From assembly GCA_964344765.1 (NCBI GenBank), contig CAYFOM010000005.1, positions 65,986 through 129,985 on the forward strand: DNA of 64,000 bases, in the 5' to 3' direction. Positions within the stretch are counted from its first letter, which is position 1. Every line of letters starts with the position of its first letter. A program made the translations under genes and the position numbers. Below are positions 35,714-44,549 of the stretch, piece after piece. Under the pieces are notes generated by a model, which saw nothing but the letters and a program-made list of their open reading frames with translations, was not told the DNA's origin and did no database searches. The stretch is from JACNIZ01 sp964344765 (GTDB lineage: Bacteria > Planctomycetota > UBA1135).

Positions 35714-38361
35714 TCGGCGAGGCTCTTCGAGACCATTTCAAAAGTGTCTTTAGACAGCTTGCCGTGATCGAGGATGCGTTGCAATTGTTGCTTCATCGCA
35801 TCACTCCACGGTTGGCGGTAGCGCTTCCAGCGACCGAGCGGTGCAACCAAGCGCGACGCGATCTGCGGGTTGAAGGAATCCAATTCCAGAATGCGATCGG
35901 CGAGAAAGGCGTAGCCGGCGCCGTCGGCACGATGGAAGCCACTGACGTTGGCGGCGAAACTGCGCAACAGCGAACGCACTTTGTTCGGGTTCTTCATGCT
36001 GAAGGCCGAATGCTCCATCAGGGCGACGACTTGGTCCAGCACGTCGTCGTGAGTGGCACCGGCTTGCAATGCGAACCACTTGTCCATAACCAACGCGTTA
36101 TCGCTCCAACGCTGTTCAAACGCCGCCAATGCGTCGCGCGCCGCATCGCTGGAGTGATCGACCAAACAAGCGAGGGCGGCAAGTGAATCGGTCATGTTGT
36201 CGGCGTTGGCAAATTGCTGCTGAGCCAAATCAACCGCCGCGCTGTTTCCGGAAGCAACCATGTAGCTCAGGCAAACGTTGCGCAATTGGCGCGGGCCAAT
36301 TTGCTCTTGGTTCCATTCGTAGCTATTTTCGCTCTTCAGTTGGTGGTAGAACTTTTCCCAATCCGCATAAAGTTGGGCACCCAATGCTTTGCGCAAGCCG
36401 CAACGCGTGCGGTGCAACGCGCTGGGTTCGATCAACTCCATCTCTTCGCCCAGCGTGGCCGTCGCCGGCAAGATCAACGCGTAAGCGCGCAATGCCGGAT
36501 CCAGTTCCTCATCGTTCAGCGTTTTGCCGATGGCATCCGCCAACATGTCGGGCAACTGTGACTCGGCGCCATCGGCAACGGCGTCTACTTGGCCGAGAAT
36601 GGTGCGGCTGGCCAACTCTTGGCCGGCTTCCCAACGGCAGAAGGAATCGGTGTCCATGCCGAACAATTGCGCCAGCTCGGCGTCGCTGCGTTCCATGCGC
36701 AACTTGACCGGCGCCGAGAATCCGCGCAACACCGATGGAATCGGTTCGGCGGCAATGTTGTCGAAGTGGAACTCTTGCTCGGCTTCGGTCAACTCCAACA
36801 CCTTGGTACCGATTAAGTCGTGGCCATTGGCATCAAGCAGCCCCACTGCCAGCGGAATGTGGAACGGCAGTTTGTTGCTTTGCCCTGGCGTATCCGGGCA
36901 GGATTGACTGCAACGCAAGGTGTAGCGTTTGGCCGCCGCGTCATAGCTGCCGGATGCCGTCACCACCGGCGTACCGGCTTGCAGGTACCAACGCTCGAAT
37001 TGAGTTAAATCAAAATCATTGGCGTCGGCCATCGCCGCACGGAAATCATCGCATGTCACGGCTTGGCCGTCGTGGCGCTCAAAGTACAGATCCATACCTT
37101 TGCGGAAGCCTTGCTTGCTGAGCAACGTCTGATACATGCGAATCACCTCGGCACCTTTGACGTAAACCGTCGCGGTGTAAAAGTTGTCCATCGCAATGTA
37201 CGACTCGGGGCGAATCGGGTGTGCCATCGGTCCGCCGTCTTCAGGGAACTGACCGTTGCGCAAGGTGCGCACGTTGTCGATGCGCTGCACCGCCGCCGAA
37301 CCCATATCGGCCGAGAATTCCTGATCGCGGAATACAGTTAGACCTTCTTTCAACGTCAGCTGGAACCAATCGCGGCAGGTGACGCGGTTGCCGGTCCAGT
37401 TGTGGAAGTACTCGTGGCCAATCACGCTTTCGACGCCTTCGAAGTCGGCGTCGGTCGCGGTGTCGCGACTAGCCAATACATAAACGGTGTTGAAGACGTT
37501 GAGACTCTTGTTTTCCATCGCGCCCATGTTGAAGTCTTCAACCGCAACGATGTTGTAGATGTCCAGGTCGTATTCCAAACCATAAACATCTTCATCCCAC
37601 TTCATCGACTTCTTCAGCGACTCCATCGCATGGTCGAGGCGATCAACGTTGCGATGTTCGGAGTAGATGTACAAATCCACTTCGCGGCCGCTAGTCGTCG
37701 TGTAAGTGTCGTGAATATGACCCAAATCCCCCGCAACCAGGGCGAACAAATAACTCGGCTTCGGGAACGGATCTTGCCACACCGCAAAGTGACGGCCTTC
37801 TTCATCGCAATCCCCCGACACCATTAAGTTGCCATTGCTCAACAGCACCGGGCAAGTCTTTTGGTCGGCCTCCATGCGCACCAAATAATTGGTCATGATG
37901 TCGGGCCGATCCATGAACCAAGTAATGCGACGGAATCCTTCCGCTTCACACTGCGTGCAGTAGTTGCCCGACGACTGGTACAAGCCGGACAACTGCATGT
38001 TTTTATCCGGGTGAATCTTGACCTGAATCTCCAGAGTGAATTGCAGCGGCAATCCGCGAATAGTCAGCGATTCGGCAGCGATGTCATAGCGGTCCTTGGC
38101 CAGCTCCACTCCATCAACGCGAATGCTCAGAGTCTCCAAATCTTCGCCGTCCAACACCAAATCGGCGTCGGCACTGGAGCCGTCGCGACGCGCCATTTGC
38201 AAACGCGATTGCACCAAGGTGTGATCGGCCCGCAGGTCGAAGTCGAGCTCAACCGCTTCGATTTGGAATGGGTGTTCCTGGTAGTCCTTGCGGAACTTCT
38301 CCACCGGAGCGGCAGCTTGGGTTTCCGGTGCAGCAGGAGATGCAGAGGTGGATTCGGCCAT
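35710..38361 (-). CDS. pepN: Aminopeptidase N (M1 family, PepN type)
   Basis: A protein of 883 residues. The N-terminal beta-saddle is followed by the thermolysin-like core with GAMENKSLN (exopeptidase motif) and HEYFHNWTGNRVTCRDWFQLTLKEGL (HExxH plus distal Glu for zinc), and then the helical C-terminal half. The length fits the E. coli-type PepN group. It removes N-terminal residues from peptides in the cytoplasm; no signal peptide is seen, but the first 25 residues are an Ala/Pro-rich leader. The small membrane protein gene downstream overlaps it by 4 bp. Confidence 0.95.
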   Translation of the reverse strand: MAESTSASPAAPETQAAAPVEKFRKDYQEHPFQIEAVELDFDLRADHTLVQSRLQMARRDGSSADADLVLDGEDLETLSIRVDGVELAKDRYDIAAESLTIRGLPLQFTLEIQVKIHPDKNMQLSGLYQSSGNYCTQCEAEGFRRITWFMDRPDIMTNYLVRMEADQKTCPVLLSNGNLMVSGDCDEEGRHFAVWQDPFPKPSYLFALVAGDLGHIHDTYTTTSGREVDLYIYSEHRNVDRLDHAMESLKKSMKWDEDVYGLEYDLDIYNIVAVEDFNMGAMENKSLNVFNTVYVLASRDTATDADFEGVESVIGHEYFHNWTGNRVTCRDWFQLTLKEGLTVFRDQEFSADMGSAAVQRIDNVRTLRNGQFPEDGGPMAHPIRPESYIAMDNFYTATVYVKGAEVIRMYQTLLSKQGFRKGMDLYFERHDGQAVTCDDFRAAMADANDFDLTQFERWYLQAGTPVVTASGSYDAAAKRYTLRCSQSCPDTPGQSNKLPFHIPLAVGLLDANGHDLIGTKVLELTEAEQEFHFDNIAAEPIPSVLRGFSAPVKLRMERSDAELAQLFGMDTDSFCRWEAGQELASRTILGQVDAVADGAESQLPDMLADAIGKTLNDEELDPALRAYALILPATATLGEEMELIEPSALHRTRCGLRKALGAQLYADWEKFYHQLKSENSYEWNQEQIGPRQLRNVCLSYMVASGNSAAVDLAQQQFANADNMTDSLAALACLVDHSSDAARDALAAFEQRWSDNALVMDKWFALQAGATHDDVLDQVVALMEHSAFSMKNPNKVRSLLRSFAANVSGFHRADGAGYAFLADRILELDSFNPQIASRLVAPLGRWKRYRQPWSDAMKQQLQRILDHGKLSKDTFEMVSKSLAE

Positions 38362-38402
38362 GATGGCCCGATTTTAGCTCGCGCCGGCCGACGAAACCGC
38401 CG

Positions 38403-39653
38403 CTAGTCGTCCCTTTCCACGATGTCGATCAAGTAAGCCTGCGAATGCTCGGCGAGGCGGGCGTCCTCTTCCTGCTGCTCCCAGCGCTGCTCCATTTGCC
38501 GACGGCGCTTCCGCCGCCGCAACCAGATGAATGGCAGCAGCAAACATGCAAAGGCAAACAGGAAGGTGATGAAGTGCTGGTAGAACTCCTGCGCTAATCG
38601 GCGAAAGCTGGTTAGCTGCGCGCGCATGCGCTCTTCCAGCTCCACCAGAGCTTTACCGGTAGTTTCGAGCACCGCTTTTTCAAAGGACATGCCTTGGTGG
38701 ACCGCGTTCAAGATCTGGTGGACCACTCCAGGTCCATAATCCTGACGCAGCATCGAAACAAAAGCATGGCCCTGGGCGTATCCCTCGGCGGCGCGCAAGC
38801 CGGAGCGACCGAAGTCGTTCTTAAAGTCGGATAAGTAGCGCAAATTGCCCGACATCGCCATCCACGACAGCGAGATGCCGGTTTCGGCGAGGTAAATTTC
38901 GCCGCTGAATTCTTCAGCCAATCCTTCGTGAAACCAGGCCGGTAAGCGCTGAAAAGTCTCGGCCCCCAGCGCGCCGATGGCATGGTGCAACAACTCATGG
39001 CGCATCGTCGACCGCAGCCGATATTCCTCGGCGGAACTCTGCACCGACATCACCATTTCGCCGCGCGACGGAATCGCGACCGCCGCGACCCAGGTCGGCA
39101 TTTCGCGACCGACGTGACGACTGATGCCATCGCGATTCGTCACCCAAATCATTTTGCCTGGTCGCGGCGACGGGCCGATGCTGGGGATTTGATGCAGCCC
39201 CAACCAGTTATGTGCCTCTTCCAAAATGGTGTCGGCTTCGGCGGTCATGCGAGCGGCCAGCTCGGCGCTTTCGGCCGGTGCGCGCCATTGGAAATACTTG
39301 CTGTTTCCACGCTCGCGATCGGCCTGAAAGGCAGCGTCGGCGACGGCCATCGGCGCGAACCAAGCCAAGCACAACCACATCAACAGCGCCGATAGTTGCC
39401 ACTTCAATCGCTGTTTGCCTTTGAGCTTCTTGACGCTGGCTTCGGCACTGCACGCCTCGCTGCGATTGGCAAACGGACCGTAAGTCGCCGCCAACTTCCA
39501 CGGCCGATTCGCGCGCGTACTGCGTGCACCTCCGGCACGCGTTCCATTGTGTTCTTCCAGCCGCTTATCCGGATCCAACGCAATGCCGACATAGGTTCGC
39601 TCAATGCGCTCGCTGACGAGCACATAGACGAACCACTCAGATTCTTCGGCCAT
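38403..39653 (-). CDS. GIY-YIG nuclease-like domain fused to membrane-anchored gluzincin metallopeptidase
   Basis: A protein of 416 residues. Residues 1-85 are a YhbQ-like GIY-YIG domain (WFVYVLVSERIERTYVGI, RLEEHN, GGARSTRANRPWKL, and an EACSAEASVKKL helix carrying the catalytic Glu). Residues about 86-108 are a hydrophobic segment that also looks like a signal peptide. An extracytoplasmic peptidase of the MA-clan type follows (MRHELLHHAIGA, then AWFHEGLAEEFSG), then a second membrane helix (ITFLFAFACLLLPFIWL) and a basic cytoplasmic tail. No stop separates the parts. An in-frame TTG at 39407, with AAAGG upstream, could start the peptidase alone (MKWQLSALLMWL...). Confidence 0.7.
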   Translation of the reverse strand: MAEESEWFVYVLVSERIERTYVGIALDPDKRLEEHNGTRAGGARSTRANRPWKLAATYGPFANRSEACSAEASVKKLKGKQRLKWQLSALLMWLCLAWFAPMAVADAAFQADRERGNSKYFQWRAPAESAELAARMTAEADTILEEAHNWLGLHQIPSIGPSPRPGKMIWVTNRDGISRHVGREMPTWVAAVAIPSRGEMVMSVQSSAEEYRLRSTMRHELLHHAIGALGAETFQRLPAWFHEGLAEEFSGEIYLAETGISLSWMAMSGNLRYLSDFKNDFGRSGLRAAEGYAQGHAFVSMLRQDYGPGVVHQILNAVHQGMSFEKAVLETTGKALVELEERMRAQLTSFRRLAQEFYQHFITFLFAFACLLLPFIWLRRRKRRRQMEQRWEQQEEDARLAEHSQAYLIDIVERDD

Positions 39654-39706
39654 AGGCCAAGTGTAACCGTGCCCGCCGCAACTCCGCAGCGGGCACGATC
39701 ACCGTT

Positions 39707-40429
39707 CTAGAGTTCATCGTCCTCGTCTTGAGGCTCTAATGGCGACGGAATCTCCTCGTCGCGAATGGGGCTGGAGCTCTGGCGAATGGAAACCGTGTGC
39801 ATGTTGCCGCGAAATTCCACCACCGCGTCTTCGCCGTATTGCGCTTTGGCCTCCTCTATTAACGCCTCGCGCTCGGCTTCAGGGGTGCTTTCCGGATAGG
39901 TAATGTGCACCTCGCGCTCCAACGCCGCGTCACCGGGGAATTCCAGCTGAAACTGCGGGAAATCAAACCGCTCTTCAAATCCCTGCCAGTCCTGCAGCTG
40001 GTCAAAGCCGGGGAAGTCAGGCATGGCCGGCCATTCGTGCAATCCCGGCATCCCGGGCCAAGCCGGCATCGTTGGCATCGCCGGCTGATACTGCTTGCGG
40101 TCACCAGGTTTCCGCCCAAGGATGCCGGTCAGCGTGATTTCTTCCGTTCCGCGGAATACGCGCAACTGAACAATCTCACCCGGCAGCCGATGGCCCAAGG
40201 TGCGCAGCAACGCATCGATGTTCGCCACCTGCACATCGTCGATCGCCAGGATGACGTCGCCTTGTTGCAGGCCCATCAACGAGGCTGCCGACGGCTGTTC
40301 GACGCCGGCAATGCGCGGCAGGGAATTCGCTGCTCTTTGCCCATCCAACTGCACTCCCAAGTACGCACCTTGGGAGTACGCGAGTGGTGTCAGAGCGAAG
40401 AGGAATACAAGAAACAGAACTCTGCTCAT
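39707..40429 (-). CDS. Exported PDZ-domain protein
   Basis: A protein of about 240 residues from ATG 40429, with a signal peptide (MSRVLFLVFLFALTPLAYSQ). A PDZ domain lies near residues 20-105 (GAYLGVQLDGQRAANSLPRI, AASLMGLQQGDVILAIDDVQV). A Pro/Met/Trp-rich linker with PMPxWPG-like repeats follows, and the C-terminal part is acidic. It may bind peptides outside the cytoplasm, perhaps with the neighbouring metallopeptidase, which is only a contextual suggestion. It follows the surface protein gene by 16 bp. Confidence 0.75.
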   Translation of the reverse strand: MSRVLFLVFLFALTPLAYSQGAYLGVQLDGQRAANSLPRIAGVEQPSAASLMGLQQGDVILAIDDVQVANIDALLRTLGHRLPGEIVQLRVFRGTEEITLTGILGRKPGDRKQYQPAMPTMPAWPGMPGLHEWPAMPDFPGFDQLQDWQGFEERFDFPQFQLEFPGDAALEREVHITYPESTPEAEREALIEEAKAQYGEDAVVEFRGNMHTVSIRQSSSPIRDEEIPSPLEPQDEDDEL

Positions 40430-40445
40430 GCATTCCAAAATAGAG

Positions 40446-41840
40446 CTACTGCACGGTTACAGCAAGTCCGTTGCTCCACTGACCGGTGACGCCGTCCGAT
40501 TCGATGACCTGCGTCCAAATGGTCACGCCGGTGAAGTTCGGCGGAACCATTGCGGTTTCGTGCACTTCGCCGTTCGGGTCCGGAGTGAAGGTACCGATCA
40601 GTTTCAGCGGCGGCGTCATCAACGCTTCGCCGAACGGAGTCATCACCGGGCCGGGGCCCTTGGTCGACAAGAACACCGACACCTGACTACCGGTGCGCAC
40701 CGCACCTTCGACGTCGATGTTTGCCACTTGACCGGCGACCACGTTACTCACGCTGTAGAACAAAGTGCTTTCGGTGACTTCCAAGCTGATGTCATCCAAC
40801 GCCACGCCGTCGTTATCGCGGAACGGGTAGTTGTCCGACTGCGAGAACGCCAAGTAGAAGTTGCCGTTCAAATCCACCGGCATGTCGGTCAGGTCGTAGC
40901 TGGCCTCTACCCAATCGCCGCCGGGCGCAATTTGCCCCCAGTCGGTGGCCACCGGGAACCATTGATCACCGTCTTGACTGATGAATACGCCATCATCGGC
41001 GCTCCATTCCTCGAGGAATTGCTTCGCGTTTAAAGTCAACGTCATGCCGGTAAAGCCGGTGCCGTCTAGCGCCATGATCAGCGCGTTGCTGACGTAATGC
41101 GGGTTCAGCGAATTCTCGTCCAGACCCATTTCCAACGAGTACAAACCGCTATACCTCTCCTTGCACGGACCCATCTGGCCGATGTTGCACCATGCTTCGG
41201 GATCGGTGGTCCAAGTGGCGGTGTCAAGGTTGTTGATCGCCATCCAAATCGGCACCGTGCCGGCCAGCGTTTCAAAGTCTTCGTCCAAAGACGTCACCGG
41301 CAAGAAGTTGCTCGGCATTTCCGGCCAGTATTGCGTGACCACCGGCGCTTGGTCATCAACCAACACGCGCTCCAGCCACCACTCGTTGGCGTAATCGCCT
41401 TCGTAGTAGAACGCCAAACGCACGTCGAGGTTGCCGGCAAGTTCGCTAATGTCCAGCTCAAGCGACTGTCCGCCGCCACTGCGCATGCTCAACATCGTGT
41501 GCACATCGGTGAAAGTCAAACCGCCATCGACGGTTGCGCGCACGCTATTGAGGTAACGATAGGTCGGGTAGCGCTGACCGTAATCCAGGTGCATCCAAAC
41601 ATCGCTGGCAAGGCTCAAATCCATCGACGCCGACGCCAGCGTGCTTTCGCTCAAGCCGTAGTAGTCGTCGTGGAAGGCGCCCAATCCGGTATCGCCCTCC
41701 CAACCGGCGGTGGTGCCGGTTTGGAATTCACCCCAACCGGCCGGCGGGAAAACGCCTCCGGTGAAGTCTTCGTCCAAATAGGTTTGCTGCGCGGCGAGCG
41801 GCGCGGCGAGCAGGGCGGCGGTGAGAGGAACAAGTTTCAT
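40446..41840 (-). CDS. Exported surface protein, two jelly-roll-like modules plus shared C-terminal module
   Basis: A protein of 464 residues. The signal peptide (MKLVPLTAALLAAPLAAQ) is followed by module 1 at about 20-170 (DEDFTGGVFPPAGW, FHDDYYGLSESTL, VDGGLTF, GDYANEWWLERVLVDD) and module 2 at about 180-365 (DEDFETLAGTVPIWMAINNLD, AWCNIGQ, DNDGVALDDISLEV). These resemble choice-of-anchor J / MAM-type beta-sandwiches. The final ~95 residues carry GPGPVMTPFG and GVTIWTQ, the module seen in eight proteins here. It is probably displayed on the cell surface. It is one of five paralogues in the window. The function is unknown. Confidence 0.75.
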   Translation of the reverse strand: MKLVPLTAALLAAPLAAQQTYLDEDFTGGVFPPAGWGEFQTGTTAGWEGDTGLGAFHDDYYGLSESTLASASMDLSLASDVWMHLDYGQRYPTYRYLNSVRATVDGGLTFTDVHTMLSMRSGGGQSLELDISELAGNLDVRLAFYYEGDYANEWWLERVLVDDQAPVVTQYWPEMPSNFLPVTSLDEDFETLAGTVPIWMAINNLDTATWTTDPEAWCNIGQMGPCKERYSGLYSLEMGLDENSLNPHYVSNALIMALDGTGFTGMTLTLNAKQFLEEWSADDGVFISQDGDQWFPVATDWGQIAPGGDWVEASYDLTDMPVDLNGNFYLAFSQSDNYPFRDNDGVALDDISLEVTESTLFYSVSNVVAGQVANIDVEGAVRTGSQVSVFLSTKGPGPVMTPFGEALMTPPLKLIGTFTPDPNGEVHETAMVPPNFTGVTIWTQVIESDGVTGQWSNGLAVTVQ

Positions 41841-41858
41841 GGCTTCTGGGGAGGAAAG

Positions 41859-44540
41859 CTACAGAGTATTCACTTGGTAATTCGTGAACGCGGACGTTGT
41901 CAGGTTGAATGCCTGAGTCCAAACGGTAATGCCGCTGGCCACCGACGGGATGGAAGCAGCAAGGGACGCGGTACCGGCGGCGTCGGCCGTGGCGGTACCG
42001 AGTTGGTGGATGGGCGCGCTGAGGTCAGCTTGCCCATAAGGGGTTTGGGTGGGACCGGAGCCGGTCAGCGAGTACGCAAACAGCACTTGATCGCCGGTGG
42101 TGGCGCCGACGACTTGCAGCAGCGCTTCTTCGCCGGCTTGTATATGACGGCCGACTAGCTCTTGGCCGGTGGTGGTGTTCACCATGACGCCGTGCTGGTC
42201 GTACAACTGCAACACCGCATTCGCCGGCAAATCGCCGACGTACGGACCGATGGCCAGCAAGGCTTGACCAGCCGAAGGGCCGGTGGCGCGGGCGCGGAAC
42301 GACGGTAGATCGCGGCTCAGGTACAGCGAACCGTTTCCAGGAATCACGGTACCTGGCGGAAAGTTCATCGAAATGTGACCGGTGATCGCCCAACCGCTGA
42401 CATCGATGGCCAGTGCGAACGGGTTTTGCAATTCGAGGTATTCCTCAAGCACGTTGCCGGAGGACGGATCCGGATCAGAGGATCCGAAAACGATGCCGAT
42501 GCCCTCGGGCTGCGGAACCGGAATGATGCCACCGGATGCCGGTCCATGGGTGGTGTACAAGTGGGCGCGACGCAGCGGCAGGTATTCGTTGAGGATTTGA
42601 TCCAATCCGCCCTGGAAGTCCAACGGCAAGCCCCAGCCGGTCCCCCACGCGGCAAAATCCAGCGCCACGTCGGCGGCCATGTCGGCTTGCAATTCGGCAA
42701 TGCGTTGCTCGTACTTCAATTGCACCGCCGGGGTCCACGGCGCTTGCAGCTGCTCATCCATCAACGTGCGCAAGCGACGCATGACCATTTCTTGGAGCTC
42801 CGGTGATGCGTACATCGCATCGATGATCACGCTCCACACGTTGTCGATCTTGCGGTGATTGCGATCGCCGAACAGCGGGTGACTGTAAGGATCGTCGTCG
42901 GCCCAAATGGTGTCGTTCAACACCGCACCGGCGATGGTGTAGTTGCGACCGAAGGTCAGGTCTTTATCCCACGGCAGGTATCGCCACTCGCCGTCGCCTT
43001 CGCTGTCGCGATACAAATAATGGTTTTTATGTAGGTGGTCGTTGTCGTGCATGATCGACGTCGCCGCCAAATAATTCACCATTGCCGGTACGTCGGAATG
43101 ATCAAACAAATAATCCGATCGACCGGGTGCGCTTAACGCAACGCCATCCAGAAACGCCTGCAAATCAGAGTGATCTTCATGCTGGCGGGTTTTCTTTTCG
43201 ACGCCGACGGTAGCACTGGTTCCGGCGTTGAACATCTTGTACAGCGCGCCTAATTCATCCAACCCGTTGCGCTGCAAGTAGTCCTCATCGGGCTGTTCAA
43301 CAAATACAGCGACGGAATGAAACACGCCGTTTTGCTGAATACGCATCGGGAACGACGCGCAATAGTCAACACCGGCATCGCGATAGGTTTCCCATGCCAG
43401 CATGCGACGCACGTAACTCTTGTCGGAGTACGTGGTGTTCAGGTTGAACTCCTCCACTCGACCCTCGCCAGGATCAAAGCGGAAATGGAAGCCTGAATGG
43501 AAGTCGAACTTGTAATTCGGCTTCGGCCATAGCAACGAAGTGCCGCCACGCGCGCGGGTGAAGATGTTGTCGTAAAACTCGCCGTTGAACCACAACGAAC
43601 TGTACGAACCGGTCGGTGAAGATGCGGCGATCGGATCTTCGACAAACCATTGCAACACCGGCAAAGGCGTAGTAACCGAGGGATCGCTAATCATCACGCC
43701 GAAGTACTCCGGCGAGTTCTGCGGATCTTGGAACAACGGTGCACGACCGGATTGGCCGCGTTGGTTATGCACGGTCACGTACCAGCGCAACATTTCGCCG
43801 GACTGCGCGGTGCCGCCCGGAATGACGGCGGTCCACAAGCCATCACCGGCAATTGCATCGCCGTTGGTGCCGTCGTCGTACATGGTCTGCGCCGCTTCGG
43901 CCCCAAACATCACCCGAGTGTGCAATGCAGCTGCGACCGAATCGGGCGACAACGACGCCACCACAGTGATGTCGTCGCCGACGTTCGGCAAAGTCGGGCT
44001 ATAGCTGACGTCTTCGATCACCGGTTCGCCCAATCCATTGGCGGCGCCCGGCGTCGGCGTCAGAAAGTAAGCGTGATCGCTGGTCGGACCCGGATCGAAT
44101 ACCACACCGAAGGAAACGTCGGTGTATTGAGCCGGGTATTCGGGCGCGTATTCGCTGGCGATGGTGGTGCCGTCGGGCTGCACCAAAGCCAAGTACTCGC
44201 CGCTTGCTTTGAGTTTGAAGTTGGTGTGCAGTTCCTGGCCGGCCACTGCGCGGTTTTTGTCGGAGGCGAATACCACGACAAAAGCACCGCTACTCAGCGG
44301 GGTCGGCGTAGGGAACTGCCACTTGGTCAAATTGGCGGCATCGTCGGTCAGATACCAGCCACCCAGATCCATTGCTGCTCCGGAGTTGCCGAGTTCGATC
44401 CAATCGGTGAATTCGCCGTCTACGTCGGCGAGGTTCTGATCGTTGGATGCAAGGAACTCAGTAATTCCTACTTGCGCGGCCCCAGCAGTTAAGCCGGGCC
44501 CGAGCAACAGCAGCGCCAGAGCAGCAAGGAAAGGATTCAT
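41859..44540 (-). CDS. Exported lamin-tail / CotH-kinase-like / lamin-tail protein with shared C-terminal module
   Basis: A protein of 893 residues. The signal peptide is followed by a lamin-tail domain at about 22-150 (VGITEFLASNDQNLADVDGEFTDWIELGN), a linker domain, and a CotH-like region at about 310-570 (ARGGTSLLWPKPNYKFDF, then WRYLPWDKDLTFGRN). A helical stretch and a second lamin-tail-like domain follow (about 690-790; NVLEEYLELQNPFALAIDVSGW). The C-terminal module closes the protein (GSGPTQTPYG, GITVWTQ). CotH proteins are atypical protein kinases of spore coats, and lamin-tail domains occur on many planctomycete surface proteins. Whether this one phosphorylates anything is unknown. 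It is co-directional with its neighbours, with gaps of 9 and 18 bp. Confidence 0.82.
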   Translation of the reverse strand: MNPFLAALALLLLGPGLTAGAAQVGITEFLASNDQNLADVDGEFTDWIELGNSGAAMDLGGWYLTDDAANLTKWQFPTPTPLSSGAFVVVFASDKNRAVAGQELHTNFKLKASGEYLALVQPDGTTIASEYAPEYPAQYTDVSFGVVFDPGPTSDHAYFLTPTPGAANGLGEPVIEDVSYSPTLPNVGDDITVVASLSPDSVAAALHTRVMFGAEAAQTMYDDGTNGDAIAGDGLWTAVIPGGTAQSGEMLRWYVTVHNQRGQSGRAPLFQDPQNSPEYFGVMISDPSVTTPLPVLQWFVEDPIAASSPTGSYSSLWFNGEFYDNIFTRARGGTSLLWPKPNYKFDFHSGFHFRFDPGEGRVEEFNLNTTYSDKSYVRRMLAWETYRDAGVDYCASFPMRIQQNGVFHSVAVFVEQPDEDYLQRNGLDELGALYKMFNAGTSATVGVEKKTRQHEDHSDLQAFLDGVALSAPGRSDYLFDHSDVPAMVNYLAATSIMHDNDHLHKNHYLYRDSEGDGEWRYLPWDKDLTFGRNYTIAGAVLNDTIWADDDPYSHPLFGDRNHRKIDNVWSVIIDAMYASPELQEMVMRRLRTLMDEQLQAPWTPAVQLKYEQRIAELQADMAADVALDFAAWGTGWGLPLDFQGGLDQILNEYLPLRRAHLYTTHGPASGGIIPVPQPEGIGIVFGSSDPDPSSGNVLEEYLELQNPFALAIDVSGWAITGHISMNFPPGTVIPGNGSLYLSRDLPSFRARATGPSAGQALLAIGPYVGDLPANAVLQLYDQHGVMVNTTTGQELVGRHIQAGEEALLQVVGATTGDQVLFAYSLTGSGPTQTPYGQADLSAPIHQLGTATADAAGTASLAASIPSVASGITVWTQAFNLTTSAFTNYQVNTL

Positions 44541-44549
44541 CAGGCTCGT

